The translations under genes were made by a program, and so were the position numbers. Source: Pseudarthrobacter enclensis (GTDB lineage: Bacteria > Actinomycetota > Actinomycetes > Actinomycetales > Micrococcaceae). From it: a stretch of 64,000 nt of DNA. Positions 16,375 to 24,158 of this stretch are shown here, one piece after another. The notes under the pieces were generated by a model, which searched no databases, was not told the DNA's origin, and saw only the letters and a program-made list of their open reading frames with translations. Location of the stretch: positions 1 to 64,000 of the forward strand of contig NZ_KQ758603.1 in the NCBI RefSeq assembly GCF_001457025.1, written 5' to 3'. Numbering within the stretch: position 1 is the first letter of the stretch; every line of letters begins with the position of its first letter.

Positions 16375-16465
16375 TTTTGCTGGCATCGATTGAGGAAATA
16401 GCAGTGGCTGAAGTTGTATGGTTCTGAATTGAGCCAAGTGATCCCCGACAAATTGTCCTTGACCG

Positions 16466-18124
16466 TTAACCTGACGCAGTCGCTTTCGCAGCCTGGGACG
16501 CCTTCATCCACTCGGTCAGCCACGGGGCGCGGACGGTGGAGGTGATCCGGCAGTCGGCCACGAAGGTCCCCTCCGCCCCGGAGTCGATCCAGTCTTGCAG
16601 CGCTGACAGGTCATCCAGCGAGCGGACAACAGCGGACTCAGCACCCAAAGCCCGCGCCACCCCGCTGAAGTCCACCTCCGGAATGAGCATTGGCTTCTCG
16701 GTCAGGCCCTGCGAGCCGTACTGGTGGATTTCGGCTCCGTAGGCGGCGTCGTTGTAGATCACCACGATCGCGCTTCGGGCGGCACCGATCAGGGATTCCA
16801 GGTCCGACAGGCCCATCAGGAAACCGCCATCGCCCGAAGCTAGCACCAGCGTGCGGCCGTCCTCCACAGCACGGGCTGCCCCGACGGCGCTCGCCAGGCC
16901 CAGCCCGATCGACTGGAACGCGGTCCCCACCATCATCAGGTCCTGCGGCCGCGGGATGTTCCAGTACATGGGCGCCCACCCGATGAAGTGCCCGCCGTCC
17001 TGGACCACCGTACGGCGCTCCGGCAGGACGGTGTCCAGTGCGGCGGCGAGGGCGCGTGGGTCTAGTCGGCCGTCCACCATCTCAACAGATCCGGCAGCAT
17101 GGCCCGGCCCGGAAGCCAGGCGCCGGGCGGCCTCAGCGCGCCACGCCGCAGCAGCAGCCTCGCCATCAACCAAAGACAAAAGCCTGGAAGCAGCAGCCTT
17201 CGCATCCGCGTGAACAAAAAGATCAACCCGAGGATTCGTCGGCTCCACCGCGGTGTCGATCTGAATAACAGTCGCATCCGGCCCCAGCAGGTGCCCGAAC
17301 CGCATGGTGAACGGGCTCAGGCCCGCCCCGGCCACCAGGACCACGTCGGCCTCGCCCATGAGCTCGGCCGCGGTGTCGGTGCCGAAACCGCCCGCGACGC
17401 CCAGGTACCCCTCGCCATTGAGGAGGTTGAGCGCGAGGGCGGTTCCGGCGGTCAGTGCGCCGAGCCGATCGGCGAGTTCGCGGAGCTCCGGGCCGGCTCC
17501 GGCGAGGTGCGCACCCCGGCCGGCCAGGATCAGCGGCCGCTTTGCCACAGCGAGCAGGCGGGCGACCTGTCCAAGGTCGCCGTCGACGTCGTCCGTCACC
17601 CTGGGGGCCATCGGCTCCGGAAGTTCCTCGTCCGCGGCCTCGAGCGCGGCAAGGTCGTAGGGGATGGCAAGCACGACGGCGGTGCGCCGGGTGAGTGCGT
17701 ACTCCACCGCCTGCCGGGTGATGGCGCCCGCGGCGTCGCGGGTGACGGTGAAGGTGGCCGCGCCGAGGCCGGCGGCGATGGCAGTCTGGTCCACGTCCCA
17801 GGGCCGGGCGCCGCTGGTCGGTGCGTCCCCGGTGACCAGCACGACGGGGATCTGCGCCTGGACGGCCTCGGCCAGGGCGGTAAGCGCATTGGTGTAACCG
17901 GGGCCGTAGGTGGTGGTGCCCGCGGCGAGCCGTCCGGACGCCCGGTAGTAGGCGTCGGCCGCGGCGATGGCGGCGCCCTCGTGCCGGACGGCCGTGAAGC
18001 GCAGGCCCTGTTTCTCGGCGGCGTCCAGGAAGTAGACGTTGCCGTTGCCCATGACGCCGAAGACGTCGCTGACATAGCTGCTGAGAACCTTTGCCACGCG
18101 GCCGGAGACGGTAAGTGAAGTCAT
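16466..18124 (-). CDS. Thiamine-pyrophosphate-dependent enzyme (acetolactate synthase-like large subunit)
   Basis: This 552-residue protein has the three-domain TPP enzyme layout: an N-terminal PYR domain with the catalytic Glu in TAVRHEGAAIAAADAY, a central NAD-like domain (PLILAGRGAHLAG), and a C-terminal PP domain with the TPP motif ASGDGGFLMGLSDLESLIGA and downstream YNDAAYG. The cofactor motifs are intact. Context (HisC-like transaminase, permeases, nitrilase-family amidase, Lrp regulator) suggests a 2-oxoacid decarboxylase in amino-acid catabolism; an arginine transaminase route like AruI is one option, not proven. A diverged C-terminal fragment recurs at 36968. Confidence 0.88.
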   Translation of the reverse strand: MTSLTVSGRVAKVLSSYVSDVFGVMGNGNVYFLDAAEKQGLRFTAVRHEGAAIAAADAYYRASGRLAAGTTTYGPGYTNALTALAEAVQAQIPVVLVTGDAPTSGARPWDVDQTAIAAGLGAATFTVTRDAAGAITRQAVEYALTRRTAVVLAIPYDLAALEAADEELPEPMAPRVTDDVDGDLGQVARLLAVAKRPLILAGRGAHLAGAGPELRELADRLGALTAGTALALNLLNGEGYLGVAGGFGTDTAAELMGEADVVLVAGAGLSPFTMRFGHLLGPDATVIQIDTAVEPTNPRVDLFVHADAKAAASRLLSLVDGEAAAAAWRAEAARRLASGPGHAAGSVEMVDGRLDPRALAAALDTVLPERRTVVQDGGHFIGWAPMYWNIPRPQDLMMVGTAFQSIGLGLASAVGAARAVEDGRTLVLASGDGGFLMGLSDLESLIGAARSAIVVIYNDAAYGAEIHQYGSQGLTEKPMLIPEVDFSGVARALGAESAVVRSLDDLSALQDWIDSGAEGTFVADCRITSTVRAPWLTEWMKASQAAKATASG

Positions 18125-18244
18125 GCAGGAATCCTGCGGCGCAGACCTCAGAAACGGCAAGACATGGAATTGCGGCTGGGATTATTGGCAGCGGAAGCGA
18201 GGAGGAGTGACAAAAAGCGCAGCTGTGGCGCGCATCACCCGCAC

Positions 18245-18322
18245 CTAGTCGCGGGACTCCTCCTTCGACAGCCGGCTGATCAGCCCGTCGTAGCGGGGCG
18301 GCATGATTTTGAGGATGGAGAT
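18245..18322 (-). pseudogene. 3' end fragment of an Lrp/AsnC-family gene
   Basis: The last 26 codons of the intact regulator at 19700-20197 recur here with in-frame differences. The fragment encodes SILKIMPPRYDGLISRLSKE..., the intact gene SILELMPPRYDGLISRLSEQ.... Homology stops abruptly near 18322. The cargo gene at 18399 separates fragment and intact copy. Divergence of roughly 15% in bases argues against a recent duplication. Confidence 0.85.
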
Positions 18323-18398
18323 CCCCGGGGGCGAGCGGCCGCAACCGCATTTAAACGACTTAGGATGATCCTGGGAGTTCGATTGAAAGGACTATATT

Positions 18399-19460
18399 TT
18401 GCAGCAAACCCAAGTGGGCGTTACAAACAATGAAGTGCCGGTTCTAAAAGAGGCAATGAAGGATCTCCAGGCGAACGTTGCCGCCTATTATGCGGCGACG
18501 GCGCGAGACGGTGATTATGGACAGGCCGTAAGGGCATTCTTGGTGAGTACGCAGACGCTCAACGAGCATTTCTCCCTGAACGTCAAAGACAAGAGTACGT
18601 ACCTTAAGTTGTTAGACTCCTCTACTCTTGCGGGAACTGCTTTCGTCAAGGCAGCCAAATACGCGCGAAATGTCCATCAGCATGTGATGCACATCGTGAG
18701 CCCTAGAACGAAGAGCATGGTTGGAGGCTTGCACGGGGTGCGGACGTATGCGTTTTGGGACGAAATTCCTCATGAGGCACACGACAAGCTCCACAAAGGA
18801 ACCAAGCTGCTGAAGCCACATTATGACAGTGTGCTGTTCGACAAAGAGGTCACCGAGACCATGCTGGAGGTTTTACGCTTTTTTGCTGCTGTCGCGCCCC
18901 AGATAGTCCACAGGGATGAGAAAGGGGAGTGGACTTACTTTCCACTTACTAACCAGCCGGGCATGCTGGAACCTCGGTTACATCCGGAGGAGCCCCGGGC
19001 CATCGCCGATGCTCAGGAATGGTTGAATGACCGTGTGCCAAACGGCGACGCCAGAGTGGTTTTTGGCCAAGTCACCGTAAGTGATGTCAAGTACGTCGTG
19101 GGCAGCACCTTCGTCGGACGTCATTGTTTTTCACCATTTGTGGAAACCCTCGACCAAGTTGAGCGCGACATTGCCTCAGGATTCAAATATCTTCAGGGCA
19201 ACCCTGCAGGAAATTTGGAAGATATCACCCACACATTCTCGCAACCCCAGGGAGCCGTATTAAAAAGCCGCGATTCACTGGATACGTGGACCGTTCCTGT
19301 GATGCAGATACAACCGCAAGACGATTTCTGCATTGCGTACGATGTCGACGCGTGGCATCGCATCGTGTCTGTCGAAGTTCCTAATCTGGTACCAGAAGGC
19401 GTGGCTTACGCGACCCGCAGGGCGCGCCGTTTGAACGCTTTTCTCCCACCGAGCTTTTAG
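18399..19460 (+). CDS. Unknown cargo protein, 353 residues
   Basis: The TTG start at 18399 is preceded by AAAGGA at 8 nt. The protein is soluble, with a helical N-terminal half (AMKDLQANVAAYYAATARDG; residues about 15-110) and a mixed C-terminal half ending RRARRLNAFLPPSF. A loose resemblance to TIGR04255-type proteins is possible, since those often end in a similar beta/alpha module, but I could not confirm it. Codon use is visibly AT-richer than the flanking genes. It is the only gene between the lrp 3' fragment and the intact lrp gene, on the opposite strand to both. Confidence 0.7.
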   Translation: MQQTQVGVTNNEVPVLKEAMKDLQANVAAYYAATARDGDYGQAVRAFLVSTQTLNEHFSLNVKDKSTYLKLLDSSTLAGTAFVKAAKYARNVHQHVMHIVSPRTKSMVGGLHGVRTYAFWDEIPHEAHDKLHKGTKLLKPHYDSVLFDKEVTETMLEVLRFFAAVAPQIVHRDEKGEWTYFPLTNQPGMLEPRLHPEEPRAIADAQEWLNDRVPNGDARVVFGQVTVSDVKYVVGSTFVGRHCFSPFVETLDQVERDIASGFKYLQGNPAGNLEDITHTFSQPQGAVLKSRDSLDTWTVPVMQIQPQDDFCIAYDVDAWHRIVSVEVPNLVPEGVAYATRRARRLNAFLPPSF

Positions 19461-19699
19461 GGCAAGTTGCAGGGCGCCAGCGACGATGATTGGCGCCAGC
19501 TTCAGACTCTGCAGGTCTGTTGTCCACCTCAATGGGCGACAGACCTGCGTACGCCTCGCATGTTCCTTCCATCCTTGCCACGCACTGCCGAGCAGGGCGC
19601 GTTCTAGGATCTACGGCATACGCTGGCGGTGGTCGTGACCTCTTGGAGGTACGCCAGCAAGAAGTCAGAAGCGCCCAGCGGTATTCCACGCCGCCGCGC

Positions 19700-20197
19700 T
19701 TAGGTGCGGGACTCCTGCTCGGACAGCCGGCTGATCAGCCCGTCGTACCGGGGCGGCATGAGTTCCAGGATGGAGATGGCCGTGCTGGTCCGCTCGATGC
19801 CCTCGATCTCCAGGATCTCGTTGGTGATGCGGTAGAGGTCGGCGGTGCCGCGGGCCACCACCTTGGCCATGAGGTCCGCGTCGCCGGTGGTGGCGTGCAC
19901 CTCGATGACCTCCGGGATCGCGGCTAGCCCGTTCTCCACCGATCCGGTCCGCGTCTGGCTGATGGACAGCGACAGGAAGGCCATCAGTTCGTAGCCCAGC
20001 GCGGCGGGGTCCAGCCTGCGGCTGAAGGAGCGGAGCGCGCCGCTGCGCTCCAGCCGCGCCAGCCGGGCGTGGACGGTGTTGCGCGCGACGCCGAGCGTCC
20101 GGGAGAGTGCCAGGGCGCTGGCTTCGGGCTCCTTGTCCAGGGCAAGAATGATCCTGCCGTCGAGCGAATCGAGGGTGCGAGAGGTCGCGATGGTCAT
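19700..20197 (-). CDS. Lrp/AsnC family transcriptional regulator
   Basis: This 165-residue protein has an N-terminal winged HTH (LDGRIILALDKEPEASALAL, RTLGVARNTVHARLARLE) and a C-terminal RAM/AsnC ligand-binding domain (VIEVHATTGDADLMAKVVARG). It diverges from the HisC-like aminotransferase gene with 93 nt between start codons and originally lay just upstream of the TPP enzyme gene on the same strand. It is therefore the likely amino-acid-sensing regulator of this catabolic locus. Its own 3' end is duplicated at 18245. Confidence 0.92.
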   Translation of the reverse strand: MTIATSRTLDSLDGRIILALDKEPEASALALSRTLGVARNTVHARLARLERSGALRSFSRRLDPAALGYELMAFLSLSISQTRTGSVENGLAAIPEVIEVHATTGDADLMAKVVARGTADLYRITNEILEIEGIERTSTAISILELMPPRYDGLISRLSEQESRT

Positions 20198-20290
20198 ATT
20201 TTCACCAGAGGTACTAGAAGTTGAGCAGAAGTCCCAAGCACCAGAGCGTACCTTGCAATGTGGCCCGGGTCACTTCCATGATCGGTCTTC
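20198..20290. promoter_or_regulatory. Divergent promoter region between lrp-like and aminotransferase genes
   Basis: These 93 nt must hold both promoters and probably Lrp operator sites. The stretch is AT-richer near the regulator start. No perfect palindrome is visible, which is usual for Lrp-type sites. Confidence 0.45.
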
Positions 20291-21391
20291 ATGAGCCCTG
20301 ATCAACTCCTGGCCGAACCCAAAGCCCCAGCGCTGCCCGCCCTCCGCAGCGCCGTCACCGGACTTCCCGCCTACGTCCCGGGGCGGCGCAGCCTCGGTGC
20401 CGACATCGCTGCCCTCGCCAGCAACGAAAGCCACTACGACCCGCTGCCCGCCGCCACCGCCGCGGTGGCCGAAGCAGCCGGCAGGATGAACCGCTACCCG
20501 GACATGGCCGCCGTCGAACTCCGCGAACGGATCGCCCGGCACCTGGGCGTCACCGCCGCGGAGGTGGCGGTGGGTCCCGGCAGCGTGGGCGTCCTGCAGC
20601 AGATCATCACCGGCCTGTGCGACGCCGGGGACGAGGTGGTCTTCGCGTGGCGCTCCTTCGAGGCCTACCCCATCCTGGTGGAGCTGGCAGGCGCCCGGCC
20701 GGTCCGCGTCCCGCTGGACCACGCCGAGGGCCACGACTTGGACGCGATGGCCGCCGCCGTCACCGACCGCACCAAGGTGATCCTGCTCTGCACGCCCAAC
20801 AACCCCACCGGCGTGCCGATCAGCCACGAGCGCCTCGAGGCCTTCCTGCAGTCCGTCCGCTCCGACGTCCTGGTGGTGATCGACGAGGCTTACGTGGAGT
20901 ATGCCGACGCCGACAGCGGCCCCGATTCCCTGGCGCTCTACCGCCGGTACCCGAACGTCTGCATCCTGCGCACCTTCTCCAAGGCCTACGGGCTCGCCGG
21001 CCTGCGCGTCGGGTATGCCATTACGACGGCGGCAATCGCCGAAGGTTTGCGGCGCACCGCCCTGCCGTTCGCCGTGAGCGCGCTGGCGCAGAAGGCGGCC
21101 ATCGCGTCGCTGGACGCGGGGGAGGAGATGGCAGCGCGGGTTTCCCTGGTAAAGCAGGAGCGGGCCCGGATGGCCGCTGAGCTGGAGGCGCAGGGCTGGA
21201 CGCTGCAGCCGAGCCAGGGCAACTTCCTGTGGATCCGCGCCGACGATGCACTCCTGGCGAGGCTGGTGGACGCGTTCGACGGCGCGGGCATCATGGTCCG
21301 CGCATACCAGGGCGACGGCGTGCGGATCACCGTTGCCGACTCCGACTCCAACAACCGCGTGCTCCGGCTTCTCGCCGCCCACGCGGCCTGA
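20291..21391 (+). CDS. HisC-like PLP-dependent aminotransferase
   Basis: This 366-residue class I/II aminotransferase has LLCTPNNPTGVPIS, the Asp in VVIDEAYVEYAD, the PLP-binding Lys in LRTFSKAYGLAGLRVGYA and the C-terminal Arg in GDGVRITVAD, all as in histidinol-phosphate aminotransferase relatives. Next to a permease, an Lrp regulator and a TPP decarboxylase-like gene, it is more likely a catabolic amino-acid transaminase than the biosynthetic HisC. It is followed 52 nt later by the permease gene, probably in one operon. Confidence 0.9.
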   Translation: MSPDQLLAEPKAPALPALRSAVTGLPAYVPGRRSLGADIAALASNESHYDPLPAATAAVAEAAGRMNRYPDMAAVELRERIARHLGVTAAEVAVGPGSVGVLQQIITGLCDAGDEVVFAWRSFEAYPILVELAGARPVRVPLDHAEGHDLDAMAAAVTDRTKVILLCTPNNPTGVPISHERLEAFLQSVRSDVLVVIDEAYVEYADADSGPDSLALYRRYPNVCILRTFSKAYGLAGLRVGYAITTAAIAEGLRRTALPFAVSALAQKAAIASLDAGEEMAARVSLVKQERARMAAELEAQGWTLQPSQGNFLWIRADDALLARLVDAFDGAGIMVRAYQGDGVRITVADSDSNNRVLRLLAAHAA

Positions 21392-21443
21392 CACCTTTCT
21401 GACTTTTCCCCAACCCGTTCCACCTACAACCAGAGGAATCCCC

Positions 21444-22856
21444 ATGGAACAACGGACAAAGACGTCTGCCCGCCCCCTCGGCGCGGCCCTCAAACCACGG
21501 CAGCTCACCATGATGGGGCTGGGCAGCGCCATCGGCGCGGGTCTGTTCATCGGTTCGGGCGCGGGCATCCAGGCCGCCGGCCCGGCCGTGCTGATCTCCT
21601 ACCTCGTGGCCGGCACCCTGATCATCCTGGTGATGTGGGCGCTCGGCGAGATGGCTGCCGCCAATCCGGACAGTGGGGCCTTCTCCGTTTACACCGCCAA
21701 GGCCTACGGGCCGGTGGCCGGTGCCACGGTGGGCTGGCTTTGGTGGATCCAACTGGTGGTGGTCATCGCGGCCGAGGCCCTCGGTGCGGCAGGCCTGCTG
21801 GCCACCATCTTCCCGGCCCTGCCGGTGTGGCTGATGGCCTTGGTGTTCATCGTGGTGCTGACCGCCGTGAACCTGACAAGCGTGAAGAACTTCGGCGAGT
21901 TCGAGTTTTGGTTCGCCCTGCTCAAGGTGGCGGCGATCGTCGGGTTCCTGCTGGTGGGCTTTGCGCTGCTGTTCGGTTTGATTCCGGGCGTGCAGTCGCC
22001 GGGCCTGTCCAACTTCATGGGGGAGGGCTTCGCGGTCAACGGCTTCGGCGGGATTGCGACGGCGTTGTTCGTGGTGGCGTTCGCGTTCGGCGGCACGGAG
22101 ATCGTATCTGTGGCGGCAGCCGAGACCGCGGAGCCGGCCCGCAGCGTGAAGAAGGCAGTCCGGACGGTGCTGTGGCGCATCCTGGTGTTCTACATCGGCG
22201 CCATCTTCGTGATCGCGGCCGTGGTTCCGGTGGGGTCGGCCGGGCTGAAGAGCCCGTTCGCCGCGGTTCTGGATGCCGCGGGCATGCCGGGCGCTGCCAC
22301 CGCCATCACCCTGGTGGCCGTTGCGGCACTGCTCTCAGCGCTCAACGCCAACCTCTACGGCGCCTCACGGATGGCGTTCTCGCTGGCTGAGCGGGGCGAG
22401 GCGCCGCGAGTGCTTGCTTCCGTGTCGAAGGCCCGGGTGCCCGTGGTTGCAGTCCTGGCCAGCGTCGCCTTCGGCGTCGTCACGGTCGTGCTGGAGCTGA
22501 TGTTCCCCGAGATGGTCCTTGGCGTCCTGCTCAACATCGTGGGCTCTACGTGCCTGCTGGTGTGGACGTCCGCGCTCTTGGCCCAGCTGGCGCTGCGCCT
22601 CCGTGCCGACCTCGAGGGGACGGAGCTTCCCCTGCGGATGCCCGGCTTCCCGTGGCTCACATCCCTGGGGCTGCTGATCCTCGCGGCGATTTTCACGGTG
22701 GGGTTCATCGGCGAGGATTCACGTCCGCAGCTGCTGAGCACTTTCGGACTCGTGGCGCTTTTGGCGGTGGCGAACTGGCTGAATCACCGTTCGGGGAGGG
22801 TCGCGGGCCCGGCTGAAGCATCAGCCGGTGACAAGAAGCCGGTGCTCATCGATTAA
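21444..22856 (+). CDS. APC superfamily amino acid permease (AAT type)
   Basis: This 470-residue, 12-helix transporter has the APC signature LTMMGLGSAIGAGLFIGSGAGIQAAGP in helix 1 (cut short here: LGSAIGAGLFIGSG), ALGEMAAANPDSGAFSVYT, and FAFGGTEIVSVAAAETAEPA in the helix 6 region. The ATG at 21444 follows AGAGGAA. It probably imports the amino acid or amine handled by the transaminase upstream. Two hairpins follow the stop. Confidence 0.9.
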   Translation: MEQRTKTSARPLGAALKPRQLTMMGLGSAIGAGLFIGSGAGIQAAGPAVLISYLVAGTLIILVMWALGEMAAANPDSGAFSVYTAKAYGPVAGATVGWLWWIQLVVVIAAEALGAAGLLATIFPALPVWLMALVFIVVLTAVNLTSVKNFGEFEFWFALLKVAAIVGFLLVGFALLFGLIPGVQSPGLSNFMGEGFAVNGFGGIATALFVVAFAFGGTEIVSVAAAETAEPARSVKKAVRTVLWRILVFYIGAIFVIAAVVPVGSAGLKSPFAAVLDAAGMPGAATAITLVAVAALLSALNANLYGASRMAFSLAERGEAPRVLASVSKARVPVVAVLASVAFGVVTVVLELMFPEMVLGVLLNIVGSTCLLVWTSALLAQLALRLRADLEGTELPLRMPGFPWLTSLGLLILAAIFTVGFIGEDSRPQLLSTFGLVALLAVANWLNHRSGRVAGPAEASAGDKKPVLID

Positions 22857-22864
22857 ATTACCCG

Positions 22865-22929
22865 CCTGAACCCGTCTCCACGGGTTCAGGGCAAACGAAG
22901 GGCGCGTCCGGTCCGGCCGGGCGCGCCCT
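22865..22929 (+). terminator. Tandem terminator hairpins after the permease gene
   Basis: The first hairpin has a perfect 11-bp stem CCTGAACCCGT / ACGGGTTCAGG (22865-22890). The second has an 8-bp stem AGGGCGCG / CGCGCCCT (22899-22929). Confidence 0.8.
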
Positions 22930-23083
22930 GTGCGGGTTAGGCCGTGCTCGGGGTCCGCGCGCTGGAAAATGTACGGTTTTTTGACCGAGGCGGCAGAGAG
23001 GGCGACTCGAGCTAGTGCCATTGCGGCTGTTCGTTGGCCCATGCTGGCGGAGATGCGGAAGGAGACTCGACCGCGAGAGCGCC

Positions 23084-23586
23084 ATGATCATCGCCCCACC
23101 CAGGGACTCAGCCGCCGCATTTCAGTATGTGCCAGTGCCCAACGAGCACGGCCCTGCCGTGCTTGCCTTCCTAGGAGAACGGCCTTCGACTACAGCCGTC
23201 GCCACCCCTTTCAAGCCAATTGATGAGGATGCGCTGGTCACCGATCAGGAAGCGATCGACGGCTGGACCGAAGAGAACCTGATCAATTTTTTCGAGATGA
23301 GAACCAAGGGCAGCATCGTAGGTCGGACGATTGCTCCACTACCTCTCCGATCACCCCGTACGGCGCTCTGAGCACACGCGAGTTGGCGAATGCGCTCGAC
23401 GTGGACTACTCCGTCATGAAGATCATCCCGACTCAGGCCGCGCGCACGCTGGGCAAGCACTTCCCAGAGTTAACCAAGCCGTGGCGTGCGCAGTCCGGGC
23501 CAAGGTTCACACCGCCGCGTGCTAACGAATTGTTCTTCTGGGTCACGGCCGAGCGCGGAGCTCAGCTAAAGCGCCTGCTTGGCTGA
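23084..23586 (+). pseudogene. Frameshifted small gene of unknown function
   Basis: A frame from the ATG at 23084 (MIIAPPRDSAAAFQYVPVPN) runs to 23371, while coding character continues in another frame from about 23340 to 23586 (TPYGALSTRELANALDVDYS, ending GAQLKRLLG). The second part has an HTH-like look (LSTRELANALDV). One indel near 23330-23345 would join them into about 167 residues. No family was recognised. The alternative is two overlapping small genes with a TTG start at 23383. Confidence 0.5.
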
Positions 23587-23712
23587 CGGCATCTTTACAG
23601 GAACCTCTCGTAGGCGGTCCTTCAGCTTCTGCGCAGAGGCAATGTACGCCACTCCGGCGAGAGGTCCTCGCCGTTAGCGATGGTTCGCCTCAGTAGATTC
23701 CCGACACGCAGG

Positions 23713-24147
23713 CTAAAGCACGGTGAAAAGCTTCCCAGAAGCAGGCAACCCATAACGGACCAGCACCTTACGGATGGCGATGCGGACCGCCTTATCGCCT
23801 TGCTTGGTTTTTTCCAGCCATCCCAGCGCACTTCTTTCACAGGCATCGATGTCTGTGAACACTTTGCCCACGATGACCGGAACACCTTCCGGCCTGTACT
23901 CTCGAAAATCTGAGTCAATCTACCAACGTTCGGGTCTGGAAGCAGATCGCGCCCTTCCTGCCCCGGATTCGTCCTCCACTTTTTCAGCTGCTGCCAGGTC
24001 GCGAGCCAAGTCGAGCAGGTCACGAAGAAAGTCGACCGAGTCGTGCGGCTTTTCCAATTGTCGTTCCCGCGCCCGTTCCAGCCGCTCGGTGAGAGTCTTA
24101 TGGGTACGGTGCCCGCCGTTCTTACCCGCCAGACGGTTGCGTAGCAT
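23713..24147 (-). pseudogene. hsdR: C-terminal remnant of a type I restriction enzyme HsdR subunit
   Basis: Read on the minus strand in three successive frames, the translation gives LTERLERARERQLEKPHDSV, DFLRDLLDLARDLAAAEK, then DPNVGRLTQIFE, then EYRPEGVPVIVGKVFTDIDA and DKAVRIAIRKVLVRYGLPAS. This is the helical C-terminus typical of HsdR proteins, ending at a TAG (23713-23715). Two single-base shifts, one just after the QIFE residues, break it. The motor and nuclease domains are missing, and no hsdM or hsdS is nearby. It is a dead relic abutting the STAND gene. Confidence 0.65.
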
Positions 24148-24158
24148 TCAGCTTAGGC

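Noticed and set aside
17099..18118. Long + strand open frame opposite the TPP enzyme gene
   Set aside because: Antisense shadow; the minus-strand frame has all TPP enzyme motifs.
20270..21568. 432-codon minus-strand frame opposite the aminotransferase gene
   Set aside because: His/Gln/Gly-rich antisense shadow of a gene with clear PLP motifs.
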